Assembly: GCF_000423005.1 (NCBI RefSeq)
Contig: NZ_AUHD01000007.1
Location: 1 to 64,000, forward strand
Reading direction: 5' to 3'
Source: Gelidibacter mesophilus DSM 14095
GTDB lineage: Bacteria; Bacteroidota; Bacteroidia; Flavobacteriales; Flavobacteriaceae
Length of the DNA stretch: 64,000 nt
Position numbers and translations under genes: made by a program. This document shows, one piece after another, positions 17,222 through 25,897 of the stretch (position 1 is the first letter of the stretch; each line of letters opens with the position of its first letter). Below the pieces are notes generated by a model. It saw only the letters and a list, made by a program, of their open reading frames with translations, made no database searches and was not told where the DNA came from.

Positions 17222-17884
17222 TTATTTCCTCTTATCCCCAGCACTCTCGTCAAAAGCAATTAAATTAAATAGCTCACGCATTCTGCTGCGAACGCGGTTT
17301 CCATAGCGTTCCTCCAATTCTTCTGCGTTGAGATTAGTGGTGGCGTGGGTTTTTATTTTCTTCTTGGATTGCAGATATAATTCGTAACGCGATAAAAGCA
17401 CTTCCCCCATTACATTGAGATCCTTGCCATAAAATCGCCCAGCAGGTTCAATGCCCAAGTCATCAAAGCAGAAGAATTTGGTATTTCCGTAATCTTCAAT
17501 CGTTTTGAAGCCAATGTGATTAAAGCTAAACGCCACATTCCGACAGGGAATCACTTCGTAGGGTCGTTGCAATGGGACAATGTGCCGTAACAATTTCATC
17601 AAAGTTGTCTTTCCACATCCCACTGGTCCGGATAGAAGAATTCCTTTGTCAGGATCAATGTCATCTTTCATACAATTTTCTTGGTCTTTTATGAAATAGT
17701 GACACAGTTTGCGGATGATAACCGTGTCCTCAGGGTAAATTCTAAATTGTTCTCCAAAGAGCAATTTCCCTTTTGCTTCCAAGTAAACCAGGATTTTGTC
17801 AAAATCATAGAGCACGCTTTTGCCATCAAACTTTCCGAGCGAGTATTCCACGCCTCCTTCGGTAATTTTAGAGGGGTTGTCCAT
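17222..17884 (-). CDS. DnaC/IstB-like AAA ATPase
   Basis: 220 residues. Walker A LSGPVGCGKTTLMKL (about 81-95), Walker B KFFCFDDLG and an arginine-rich end (NRVRSRMRELF) place it with DnaC/IstB helicase-loader type ATPases. It overlaps the gene upstream by 17 bp, so the two are translated together. The pair probably acts in element replication or processing rather than secretion. Confidence 0.82.
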   Translation of the reverse strand: MDNPSKITEGGVEYSLGKFDGKSVLYDFDKILVYLEAKGKLLFGEQFRIYPEDTVIIRKLCHYFIKDQENCMKDDIDPDKGILLSGPVGCGKTTLMKLLRHIVPLQRPYEVIPCRNVAFSFNHIGFKTIEDYGNTKFFCFDDLGIEPAGRFYGKDLNVMGEVLLSRYELYLQSKKKIKTHATTNLNAEELEERYGNRVRSRMRELFNLIAFDESAGDKRK

Positions 17885-18620
17885 AATCTTTATTTTTAGT
17901 AGTCCGCAAGTTGTCCTTGATTTGGGACGCTTGTTTTTTGTTTGGGTTGTTTTCCTTGTTGAATAATTCTGTTCTGTCCATCCAGTTGCTCGCTAAAGCG
18001 CGCCAATCCCTAATTTCATTTCCATCACTCGTTTGCCAATTCCGAGTTTCGTAATATTCGAAGAATTTTTTTCCTTCATCAGCATTAAAATCTTTTTCAA
18101 TAAAAAAATCAATAACGGCCTGCCAGCCCTTTGGTTGTTTTATAGTGTTTACTTGTTTGGTATTGTTTATAGTAGATACCAGTGCTTGTCCACTGGTGGG
18201 ACGGTGCGAGTCCACAGCTTGTCCATTAGTGGGATGGTGTTGGTACACTACTGGTTCACGTATGGGACGGTAGTGTTCCGCAAGTTGTTCTAATGTGGGA
18301 TTGTACTGTCCCGTAACAGGTTCATCACTTGTCCCGATAATGGACATCTTAATTTTACTGCCTTTATATGGATTGTTTGAAGGGAAGTAGGATAAGTAGT
18401 TCCAAGAATCCAATTCTGTAACACATCTGTGATATGTGGTTTTAGAGCCAATTTTCGAAGCTCTCATCAAATCCCTTCGGTTCACATAAAGTTCATCCGC
18501 AAAACGACTGCTGTTCCATTCCTGAAATAGCGCCATATACAAACTGATATGGGTAGGATTTAGGCGGTCATCGAAATAGAACTTTTCAAAAGCCGCATTA
18601 AGTAGCTTTATGTAGTTCAT
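17868..18620 (-). CDS. Replication-initiator-like protein with a degenerate repeat linker
   Basis: 250 residues. The N-terminal 90 residues look like a winged-helix domain (NPTHISLYMALFQEWN, NRRDLMRASKIGSKTTYHR). Residues 95-165 are a low-complexity linker of imperfect 11-residue units (RPTSGQALVS, HPTNGQAVDS, RPIREPVVYQ). The C-terminus (WQAVIDFFIEKDFNADEGKK, then YYETRNWQ) resembles the tail seen in primosome or phage replication proteins. It is between an HTH gene and a DnaC-like ATPase, consistent with an initiator plus loader pair. The function is inferred. Confidence 0.65.
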   Translation of the reverse strand: MNYIKLLNAAFEKFYFDDRLNPTHISLYMALFQEWNSSRFADELYVNRRDLMRASKIGSKTTYHRCVTELDSWNYLSYFPSNNPYKGSKIKMSIIGTSDEPVTGQYNPTLEQLAEHYRPIREPVVYQHHPTNGQAVDSHRPTSGQALVSTINNTKQVNTIKQPKGWQAVIDFFIEKDFNADEGKKFFEYYETRNWQTSDGNEIRDWRALASNWMDRTELFNKENNPNKKQASQIKDNLRTTKNKDYGQPL

Positions 18621-18623
18621 CTT

Positions 18624-18908
18624 TTAAGAATTTAGGCCGTGCTGCACACGGTTGGCATCCATAACTTTTTGAATTTCCTCTGCGTCATAGTAGATGATGC
18701 CACCAACTTTGTTGTAGGGTAAAGTACCATTGATACGAAGATTCTGTAAAGTGCCTGGACTTACTTGAAGTAAATCCATAACCTCGGAAGATTTGAGATA
18801 TTTTTTAAGTTTTCCTGTTGTTTGTTTGGATAATAATTTTTTGATGTCATCGAGCAATTCCATTTTGAATTCCCGAAGGTCGTCTGTGGTAATAATACTT
18901 GTTGGCAT
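18624..18908 (-). CDS. Excisionase-like helix-turn-helix protein
   Basis: 94 residues. The C-terminal part (LKSSEVMDLLQVSPGTLQNL, then NGTLPYNKVGGIIYYD) is the MerR/HTH_17 fold used by Bacteroidetes element regulators and excisionases. The N-terminal 40 residues are a charged helix. It is the first gene of the leftward tra operon, 3 bp before the next gene, and lies just downstream of the RteC-type palindromes. It is a good candidate for the excision or transfer switch. Confidence 0.85.
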   Translation of the reverse strand: MPTSIITTDDLREFKMELLDDIKKLLSKQTTGKLKKYLKSSEVMDLLQVSPGTLQNLRINGTLPYNKVGGIIYYDAEEIQKVMDANRVQHGLNS

Positions 18909-18927
18909 AATAGAGCGATTTTAATGG

Positions 18928-18967
18928 TAAAAAGGCTATCGCATTGCTTTCAACTAATTTGATAGCC
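18928..18967 (-). terminator. Candidate attenuator in the leader of the tra operon
   Basis: On the minus strand GGCTATC (18961-18967) pairs with GATAGCC (18934-18940), followed by five T, about 20 bp upstream of the HTH gene start. Because it lies inside the leader, it would stop transcription before the operon unless bypassed. The loop is long (20 nt), so the structure is only moderately convincing. Confidence 0.4.
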
Positions 18968-19033
18968 CCTGACCTGATTTGACTTTCGTTCTACAAATTT
19001 GGATAATATTATTGGATTTTTTCCCCCATGTCA

Positions 19034-19046
19034 ACCGTACTACGGT
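19034..19046. promoter_or_regulatory. Palindromic operator 1 upstream of the tra operon
   Basis: ACCGTA-C-TACGGT has perfect 6-bp arms. It shares the central GTACTAC with a second palindrome 138 bp away. In the intergenic region between rteC and the HTH gene it is a candidate RteC-binding site. Confidence 0.5.
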
Positions 19047-19170
19047 CAAAATTTAACATTTTGAAATTTGATGCGTTTTGCGGTTATTTACTTGTTGTTT
19101 CTTCAGAGTCCATCATCAAATAGGTATAAATAAAATGGAAACAGCAGTGAAAAGATGATAACGGTAGGTC

Positions 19171-19185
19171 GACAGTACTACTGTC
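19171..19185. promoter_or_regulatory. Palindromic operator 2 upstream of the tra operon
   Basis: GACAGTA-C-TACTGTC has perfect 7-bp arms and the same GTACTAC centre as the site at 19034. It lies 34 bp past the rteC stop codon, on the side from which the tra operon would be transcribed. Confidence 0.5.
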
Positions 19186-19218
19186 TTTTTAGAAGTCGAA
19201 AATAGGGACATATTAATA

Positions 19219-20055
19219 CTATTCATGACTTTTTTTAATTTCTAATAATAAGGCTGAGCAGAGCGAATCTAAAAATAGGGTTTTACTGTTTTTTCGGTAT
19301 TTAATATGCTGGAACGTTTTGTAAAGATCTTTGGGAATATAATCAAAAGTTTGTTGCAATGCTTTTGACACTTTTCTGATATTTAAATTGTTCTTATGTG
19401 AGAGTCCGGCAAAGTAAATTGCATAAACTAGTTCCACCCAATCAGTGTTAGTAAATGGCCATGCCAATTTTTTCAGCTTATCACTAGTGTTCTCAGTACT
19501 TGGCAAAGTTAAAGTTAAATTCGCTAAGCGATTTTCAAGATAAATAAGAAACCAACCATACGCTCTAAATTTACCCAAAAGCAAATCTCTGGGGGTTGAA
19601 AATTTTGAATCTTGAAAATAGACTTTAGAAGTGACTATGTGGTAATTATCCAGAAACTCACGTGTATAGTATTCTCGATCAAAATGGTGGTAATCTGAAT
19701 CTGTGTATTGTATAAAGTCCAAATTATAAATGAAAAATCGATTGATATTTTGAATTTTTTTTCTTGTAAATTTTCGTTGAATAACCTTATCGGCCTTTGG
19801 AAATTGAAGTTCAAATGAGAGTATTTCAGAAAAGTAGATTAAATGCTGTAAAGGCATTTGCTTTGTGAATTGGAAAAAATAAATTTCCTCGGGAACAGAG
19901 CTAAACCCATTTTTATTAATTTCTCGCTGAAATAGTTGTAAAAGTTTATTGCAAGCTACTATGGACCGTTTGCACCTTTCAATAATCGTATTTGAATTTT
20001 CATCAATATCCAGTAATTCTTGTTCTAAATTCTGTGTAAGTAGTTCTAAATCCAT
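19219..20055 (-). CDS. rteC: RteC-family regulator of element transfer
   Basis: 278 residues. Length and internal text (KRSIVACNKLLQLFQREIN, QMPLQHLIYFSEILSFELQF, IVTSKVYFQDSKFSTPRDLL) fit RteC of Bacteroidetes conjugative transposons, which binds DNA and activates the excision operon. It is at the right end of the tra cluster, facing the operon it would control, with two palindromes between. No rteA/rteB pair is seen nearby, so control of RteC itself must differ from CTnDOT or lie elsewhere. Confidence 0.85.
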   Translation of the reverse strand: MDLELLTQNLEQELLDIDENSNTIIERCKRSIVACNKLLQLFQREINKNGFSSVPEEIYFFQFTKQMPLQHLIYFSEILSFELQFPKADKVIQRKFTRKKIQNINRFFIYNLDFIQYTDSDYHHFDREYYTREFLDNYHIVTSKVYFQDSKFSTPRDLLLGKFRAYGWFLIYLENRLANLTLTLPSTENTSDKLKKLAWPFTNTDWVELVYAIYFAGLSHKNNLNIRKVSKALQQTFDYIPKDLYKTFQHIKYRKNSKTLFLDSLCSALLLEIKKSHE

Positions 20056-20561
20056 ATCATATCTATTTAGAGTTTTAGGAGACTATAAATAGAGTCAATA
20101 TTGAATAGTTGAGAGAATTTAGGAAGATGACACGCTATAAATAGTTGTATGGAAGAGATTACAAAAAGCATGCCTAACTATAATAACTTATTGATTTACA
20201 TTATTTTGAGACTCGCTACATATCTCTAATTCTTTAGATTTTAGGATAGCCGAAATTTTCATTACCAACAAAGAACAAATGTAGGTAGTGGTTGAAGTTA
20301 AGATTAATGGCAGTGGAGTACAATAGTCTGGATATGAAAGCAGATAATACCGTGATAATTCATATTTGGAACCAAAATAGGTTCCACGAAACATTTTAAG
20401 TGCTTTTATTAATATTAAGTATGGTTAATTGATTCTATTTAGTATTTTTGCACCAGACGAAATCAAATTGTACCATAACCCACGTGTTTAAGGTCACAAA
20501 TCGTCAACATAGAAAAAGAGATTTAACAAGAGTGTTGATATGGTTGGGATAATTGAACAAA
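20056..20561. other. Intergenic stretch at the right end of the element
   Basis: A/T-rich, with a 68-codon minus-strand frame (20188-20394) that has one hydrophobic segment but no family features or convincing start context. I do not count it as a gene. The last 20 bp lead into the tRNA-Asp fragment. Confidence 0.5.
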
Positions 20562-20582
20562 GTTCGAGTCCCGTCCAGACCG
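20562..20582 (+). tRNA. 3' fragment of tRNA-Asp, probable attachment site
   Basis: GTTCGAGTCCCGTCCAGACCG reads as half of a T arm (TTCGAGT plus CCCGT), the 3' acceptor strand CCAGACC and discriminator G, which match the tRNA-Asp of flavobacteria as I know it. The 5' side of the T stem is missing (AACAAAG instead of a GGG-containing strand), so this is not a functional tRNA. Elements that insert at tRNA 3' ends leave exactly such a duplicate. It probably marks the right boundary, with an intact tRNA-Asp beyond the left edge. Confidence 0.65.
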
Positions 20583-20595
20583 CAATAATGCTAAG

Positions 20596-20624
20596 AAGCT
20601 CTAAAGAAATTTGGAGCTTTTTTT
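20596..20624 (+). terminator. Terminator following the tRNA-Asp fragment
   Basis: AAGCTC (20596-20601) pairs with GAGCTT (20614-20619), followed by a T run. This is the layout of a tRNA gene terminator left in place after the tRNA body was displaced. Confidence 0.75.
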
Positions 20625-20680
20625 GGCAAGATTCCCATCGTCATGGGATCGAGAAGATGTTGTGTTGTTTCCGAAGAGAT

Positions 20681-20796
20681 TCGGGACGTAGTGATACCAA
20701 AGCAATTTGGTATTCCGATGAGAAGCTTTCCTTTTCTGTTTTCAACAGGATCGGGATGCTTTTTTGTTTTGGGGTGGTTTGTGAATTCGTCGGAAG
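20681..20796 (+). repeat. Direct repeat copy 1, with terminator
   Basis: About 110 bp that align with 26706-26812 at roughly three of four positions. Both copies begin TCGGGA, continue with ATTT and GATGA, then form a long hairpin around CTGTT / AACAG (here 20722-20765) with a T tail, then TTTTGGG-TGGTTTGTG. The hairpin is a plus-strand terminator, here isolating the next gene from the element. Confidence 0.7.
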
Positions 20797-20969
20797 TCAT
20801 AAAAAGAGGATTAAGTTAAAAGTTATGAATTCCTGAGAACAGCAGAATGCAGACTCTAGGAACACTTTTATTAAAGGCTAAATACTTAGAGATAGATTTA
20901 ATTCAAATGTATTTTGAATTGAAAATAAAACTACATTTATCCCATAATTAGAACCTCCAAATCAACCTT

Positions 20970-23900
20970 ATGAAATACTACTACACCCTGCTGTTTTGTT
21001 TCCTTTTTTCTGTGGCTCAAGGCCAAACTTTTATCAAAGATTTTTTTTCTATAACAGAACTGGTTTCTTTGGGAACCGATTCCTATTTCGTAGCTACAGA
21101 TGAGAGAGGTTTTGAACTGTGGAAGACAGATGGCACCAAAGCGAATACCTTTTTAATTAAAGATATTAATACCTTACAATCTAGTGATCCTGCAGAGCTG
21201 ACGGTCTTTAATGGGGAAGTTTATTTCTCGGCCAATGACGGATTTTTCGGTCGGGAATTATGGAAAACTGACGGCACTGAACAAGGTACGCGGATGGTAA
21301 AAAATAGTCATCAGGCTCTTGGTGGAAGTTCAAATCCTAGCAATTTTACTGTTTTTAATAATGAACTTTATTTTACGGCTACCGATCATTTTCTTGGCGG
21401 AGGATATCAATTGTGGAAAACGGATGGCACTGAAAACGGTACCGTAAAATTACATGATGCAGAAGGCTCAACGATGTCTCATTTGGTTGCAGTACATAAT
21501 AAGTTATATTTTACATTGAGTGGCAGTATGTTAATGTCATATGATCCGCAGAACGGTTTTAAAGAATATCCTTCTGATGTATATTATTCCACCAATCGTT
21601 TAATGGCAGTGGATAACGCTTTGTTTTATACAACGTACAACTCTTATGATAGTGCGATTCGTCTGTATAAGCTAGAGGCGGACGAGAATCCGATATTGTT
21701 ACACGAATTTTCTGGAGATCAGAAACTTCTCAATATGACTAAAGTGGGCAGTTCTGTTTATTTTTCTATAGCAAAAAGAGTAGAAAACGGTCAGAATACC
21801 GATGATTTATGGAAAACTAATGGTACCCAGGACGGCACTATTTTGGTTAAAACCTTTACCTGGGATCCTCATCTTTTTGGTTCCAATATCACCAACTTTA
21901 TAGATTATAAAGATGATTTGTTTTTTAGGGCAGGAAACGCACTTGATCACAAACTATGGAAATCAGATGGCACGACCGAAGGAACAGTAAAAGTTGGAAA
22001 TACACGTCTTGATCCTTGGGCAAACTTGGTGGTGTTTGAAGACTTGCTATATTATATCGGTGGCCAAAAAATTTGGGCCAACAGTGGGAGTACTGAAAGT
22101 GAAGCAAAAATTTCTAACGTGCCTATAGTTTATCATGGATCCGATGGTTATTTTACTATGAAGGCTGCCGGAGGGGAATTGTATTTTAAGGCAGCATATC
22201 AAGAAAGAACTGCGCTATACACAATCTCTTCAAACCCAATTTTGGAAGTTAAGAAGCAGACCCATTTAATCAATGTGAAGGATGATCTTTATTTTGAATC
22301 AAAACTAGATAGCGTCGCCAAGGTGCTTTTGGATTTGAAAAATATTGGAAATAAAGAGCTCGTTTTTTCTAAAGTTGAGGTGGTTGGAAGGGATTTTTAT
22401 ATCAATGATGCCATTGCGAGTTCAGAATTTCAAAATGGCCAAGATCGTTTGAACCAGAAAATGAATCCTGGAGAGACATCCGAACTTGAAATTTTGTTCT
22501 ATCCAAGTACAAAGGGGGTCAAACATGCAAGTTTATATTTCTATAGTACAGATGTTAATTTCCCTTTATTTGAAATCGCATTAACCGGATTTTCGGAGCC
22601 TGAAATAGGGTTAAGCGATGGTCAGTCCATACAGCTTAAAAAAATGATTGACTTCACAAATTCAGAAGCAACCATTCTACTTGATAGCAGTTCTATACCA
22701 GAGAATGCGGGCAACAATTATCTGGTGGGTAAATTAAAGGTAAAAGATAATGTCGATGGTATTGCCTTTCAATTGCCGGTAGATCCGGAGTATCCTGATA
22801 ATGCCTATTTCAAAATTAAAGGCAACCTTTTAAAGACTAAGGAGAGTTTTGATTTTGAGCAAAAAAACACCTATCAGATTTCTATTAGTGGTGTCAATAA
22901 CACTACTAATCTCGAGCTCATTCAACAGTTTGCCATTAGCGTCTTAGATGTTATTGAAGCTCCTGTTTTAGAAGCTTGTGGTGTAGAAGAGGTCAACATG
23001 GGATATGGTCTAAACGCTGTCACATTTTTAGATGCCACTACGGTGGTTGCAGTTGGAAGCCATGGCGCCATTTTGAAATCTGATGATGCCGGTATGACGT
23101 GGAGACGGATCAACAGTAAGGATCATAAACACCTAATCAATCTTCAATTTGTCAATGCAACAATAGGTTATGCCATTGGAGATGGGTTATTCAAAACTGA
23201 AGATGGCGGAGAAACATGGTTCAAAATTAAATTGACTAATGCGGCCTACCCACCAAGAAATTTATATTTCGTAAACGAAATGGTAGGTTATCTTTTTGGA
23301 GAAAACGGTACTATTTATAGTACTACCGACGGTGGCCGTTATTGGAAGCAAAAAAACGTGGGCTACAACAATCATCAATCGGCGCACTTTTTTAATGCCG
23401 ATAAAGGCATTGTTGTAGGGAGTTCAAAATTTATATATACCACCCTTGATGGTGGCACAACTTGGGAATCAAAAGAGCTACAGGTATCAGGATTGTCAAC
23501 ATTCGAAAGATTTACGAAGGTTTTTTTTATAAATGATACCGTTGGATTTATTGGAACGGGCAGTGGTAAGATTATTCAAACCTTAGACAGTGGAAAGACC
23601 TGGAAGGTGGTTTCAAAACTCGAGTATGCGACAGATATCATAGATTTAAAATTTTTTAATGACCACATTGGTTATGTGTTAACGGAGGGTTCGTTATTCA
23701 AAACCAACGATTCTGGCAAGACGTGGGTAGAGGAGCGTTTGGAAGATTACCATCGTGGGCTGCAGAGCATAGCCTTAAGTCCGGATGGCACTAAAAAAAT
23801 TATGGTGGGTCACGGAGCTTCCTGCTGTGTGGGCTTAACACCGGGACACATTATTTATGCCCAAGAGGCCCAAAATCCTTGGACCACAGTCTCTTATTTG

Positions 23901-25895
23901 GCCTTAGGTTTTGATCCTACAGGTTCTATATATATGAAAGATAATTTAGGATTGGTGTTTGGATCTTATGAGGGCGCTAGATCTTTTGACGGGGGTGTAA
24001 CCTGGGAGCGTATTACGGCACCGGGCCAAGATGTCAAGAATGTGTCAGTTGTTGAAAAGACTATTTATATCTCAACACAAGATGGTCTGTTCAAAAGCAT
24101 TGATTATGGTAGCAACTGGACTATTTTAAATGCGTCAAGTTTTAAGACTCTATTTTATGTCAATGAAAGGATAGTGTATGCGACAGCTCATGAAGGTGTT
24201 TTCAAATCAGAAGATAGCGGCCATAGTTGGACACATTTGAGTTCAGTGCCCGAGAATGGATGGAATCTGTTTTTTAAAAATGAAAATGAAGGCTATGTGG
24301 GGACGGTAGTGAATGGCCTGTACAAGACAACTGACGGTGGATTGACATGGATGCCAGTGCCTTTGGAAATCATTGGAGATGCCTACATGAGCGTGTATGC
24401 TGTAAATCTTAAAGATGACATTGGTTTTGCTGGCACCTCGCAAGGCCTGTTTAAAACTATAGATGGCGGCGTTACTTGGAAACAAACCAGCAAAACTCTG
24501 CCAGAAATCAGATTTATCCTTCCTGTCACAACCTCAGAGTGGTTTACCGTATCCCAAGATATGATTTTCAGAACGGTGAATGCTGGTGACCATTGGGAGC
24601 TCGTATCTCATGGTGATGACTTATCTGCAGTTTATTTTGCCAACGAAAAACTTTTTGCTATCGGTTATAAAACATTTATACAGCTGAGAGGGAAACAATC
24701 CTTAGCTCCTGCCAGTCCGATAGCTGGTCCAGTTTATGTGCGCGAGAGAACGACGGAACAGTATCAGGTAAACAATGATCTTGATGCCAATTACGTATGG
24801 ACGGTGACCGGACCTCATAAAATCAGTTATTCTGGTAATACAGCTTCTGTGGAATGGACGGTTCCAGGAACTTATAAAATAACAGTGCAATCTTATGACA
24901 ACTGTGCATCTGGAAGTGTGAGGGAGATGACCGTGACGGTCGCTAAGCAAGAGTCTATGGTCAGCATCAATGGCGCTACCGAGGTTGAAGAGTTTTCAAA
25001 TAATCATGGCTATTCTACAGCAATCCATGCTGATATACGCTACCATTGGTTAGCTGCCGGGCATCAAAACTTCACGGTATCCAATGATAAAATGAAGTTG
25101 GATTGGGGCAAATCTGGTTTGGGAAAAGTGCAACTCATTGCCACAAACGCAAACACCGGACTCAGGCAGGAAGCACATTTAGATGTTGCGATATTGGCCA
25201 AACCCCTGCCCTCCAATAATTTTAAGGTTGAGGTTATTGGTGAATCCTGTCCCGGATCGAATAATGGAAAAATCAATATCACCGCCAGCGTGGGCAAGGC
25301 TTATCAAGTGTCCTTAAATGGTGTAAAGCATCAATTTACAACAGCATTATCACTTCAAGACCTTCCTCCCAAAAGTTATGAGTTTTGTATTGTTGAAGCT
25401 GAAACTTCGTATAAACAATGTTATAAGGTAGAGTTGCCAGCTGCCGCCCCTATTTTGGGAAGAACTTCCGTACAGTCAGAATCCTTAAGGGTGGATATGG
25501 AAAATGGGACCGCACCTTTCAAAATATTTATCAATGGAACTTTGAACTTGGAAACATCCGACCCTTCATTTTCAGTGCAGGTAAAGCATGGAGATATTAT
25601 CGCGGTACATTCTGATATTGCCTGTGAAGGTGTGTTGCACAGAACCATTACTATAGATAATGAATTTAGCATCTTCCCAAACCCGAGCCAAGGTGATTTT
25701 CAGATGAGAGTACCCGTACAGCAGAAAACGATTTCTATTTCGATGTATTCAGCGCAATTACGATTGATATCTAATTGTGAATACCCTGTAACCGATGGGA
25801 ATGTGCAACTGAGCCTGAAAGATCAGTCCAGCGGCTTATATCTAATCACGGTGCATACAGAAACACCAGTAGTAATAAAATTATTAAAACAATAA
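20970..25895 (+). CDS. Giant secreted mosaic protein, T9SS substrate
   Basis: 1,641 residues with a signal peptide ending VAQGQ (about 19). In order: five ELWKTDGT-type repeats (48-345), a Hydin-like strand domain (430-540), a cadherin-like domain opening with IPENAGNNYLVG (560-665), twelve Asp-box repeats such as TEDGGETWFKI or TIDGGVTWKQT (700-1210) forming one or two YCF48/BNR beta-propellers, PKD-like domains (1250-1400), and a C-terminal type IX sorting domain (about 1566-1641; FPNPSQGDF start, GLYLITVHT, basic end). The C-terminal signal means export across the outer membrane and probably surface attachment. The lipoprotein gene follows after 2 bp. A carbohydrate- or protein-binding adhesin role is a guess. 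Confidence 0.88.
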   Translation: MKYYYTLLFCFLFSVAQGQTFIKDFFSITELVSLGTDSYFVATDERGFELWKTDGTKANTFLIKDINTLQSSDPAELTVFNGEVYFSANDGFFGRELWKTDGTEQGTRMVKNSHQALGGSSNPSNFTVFNNELYFTATDHFLGGGYQLWKTDGTENGTVKLHDAEGSTMSHLVAVHNKLYFTLSGSMLMSYDPQNGFKEYPSDVYYSTNRLMAVDNALFYTTYNSYDSAIRLYKLEADENPILLHEFSGDQKLLNMTKVGSSVYFSIAKRVENGQNTDDLWKTNGTQDGTILVKTFTWDPHLFGSNITNFIDYKDDLFFRAGNALDHKLWKSDGTTEGTVKVGNTRLDPWANLVVFEDLLYYIGGQKIWANSGSTESEAKISNVPIVYHGSDGYFTMKAAGGELYFKAAYQERTALYTISSNPILEVKKQTHLINVKDDLYFESKLDSVAKVLLDLKNIGNKELVFSKVEVVGRDFYINDAIASSEFQNGQDRLNQKMNPGETSELEILFYPSTKGVKHASLYFYSTDVNFPLFEIALTGFSEPEIGLSDGQSIQLKKMIDFTNSEATILLDSSSIPENAGNNYLVGKLKVKDNVDGIAFQLPVDPEYPDNAYFKIKGNLLKTKESFDFEQKNTYQISISGVNNTTNLELIQQFAISVLDVIEAPVLEACGVEEVNMGYGLNAVTFLDATTVVAVGSHGAILKSDDAGMTWRRINSKDHKHLINLQFVNATIGYAIGDGLFKTEDGGETWFKIKLTNAAYPPRNLYFVNEMVGYLFGENGTIYSTTDGGRYWKQKNVGYNNHQSAHFFNADKGIVVGSSKFIYTTLDGGTTWESKELQVSGLSTFERFTKVFFINDTVGFIGTGSGKIIQTLDSGKTWKVVSKLEYATDIIDLKFFNDHIGYVLTEGSLFKTNDSGKTWVEERLEDYHRGLQSIALSPDGTKKIMVGHGASCCVGLTPGHIIYAQEAQNPWTTVSYLALGFDPTGSIYMKDNLGLVFGSYEGARSFDGGVTWERITAPGQDVKNVSVVEKTIYISTQDGLFKSIDYGSNWTILNASSFKTLFYVNERIVYATAHEGVFKSEDSGHSWTHLSSVPENGWNLFFKNENEGYVGTVVNGLYKTTDGGLTWMPVPLEIIGDAYMSVYAVNLKDDIGFAGTSQGLFKTIDGGVTWKQTSKTLPEIRFILPVTTSEWFTVSQDMIFRTVNAGDHWELVSHGDDLSAVYFANEKLFAIGYKTFIQLRGKQSLAPASPIAGPVYVRERTTEQYQVNNDLDANYVWTVTGPHKISYSGNTASVEWTVPGTYKITVQSYDNCASGSVREMTVTVAKQESMVSINGATEVEEFSNNHGYSTAIHADIRYHWLAAGHQNFTVSNDKMKLDWGKSGLGKVQLIATNANTGLRQEAHLDVAILAKPLPSNNFKVEVIGESCPGSNNGKINITASVGKAYQVSLNGVKHQFTTALSLQDLPPKSYEFCIVEAETSYKQCYKVELPAAAPILGRTSVQSESLRVDMENGTAPFKIFINGTLNLETSDPSFSVQVKHGDIIAVHSDIACEGVLHRTITIDNEFSIFPNPSQGDFQMRVPVQQKTISISMYSAQLRLISNCEYPVTDGNVQLSLKDQSSGLYLITVHTETPVVIKLLKQ

Positions 25896-25897
25896 CT

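Noticed and set aside
20188-20394. A 68-codon minus-strand frame with a hydrophobic segment
   Set aside because: No family resemblance, no operon partner and poor start context; treated as intergenic.
20681-20720. Remnant of a tRNA-Pro 5' end (CGGGACGTAG)
   Set aside because: Only about ten bases match and the second repeat copy does not keep them; chance is likely.
20540-20836. A 98-codon plus-strand frame across the tRNA-Asp fragment
   Set aside because: It translates the tRNA fragment, its terminator and the direct repeat, all of which explain the sequence better as non-coding.
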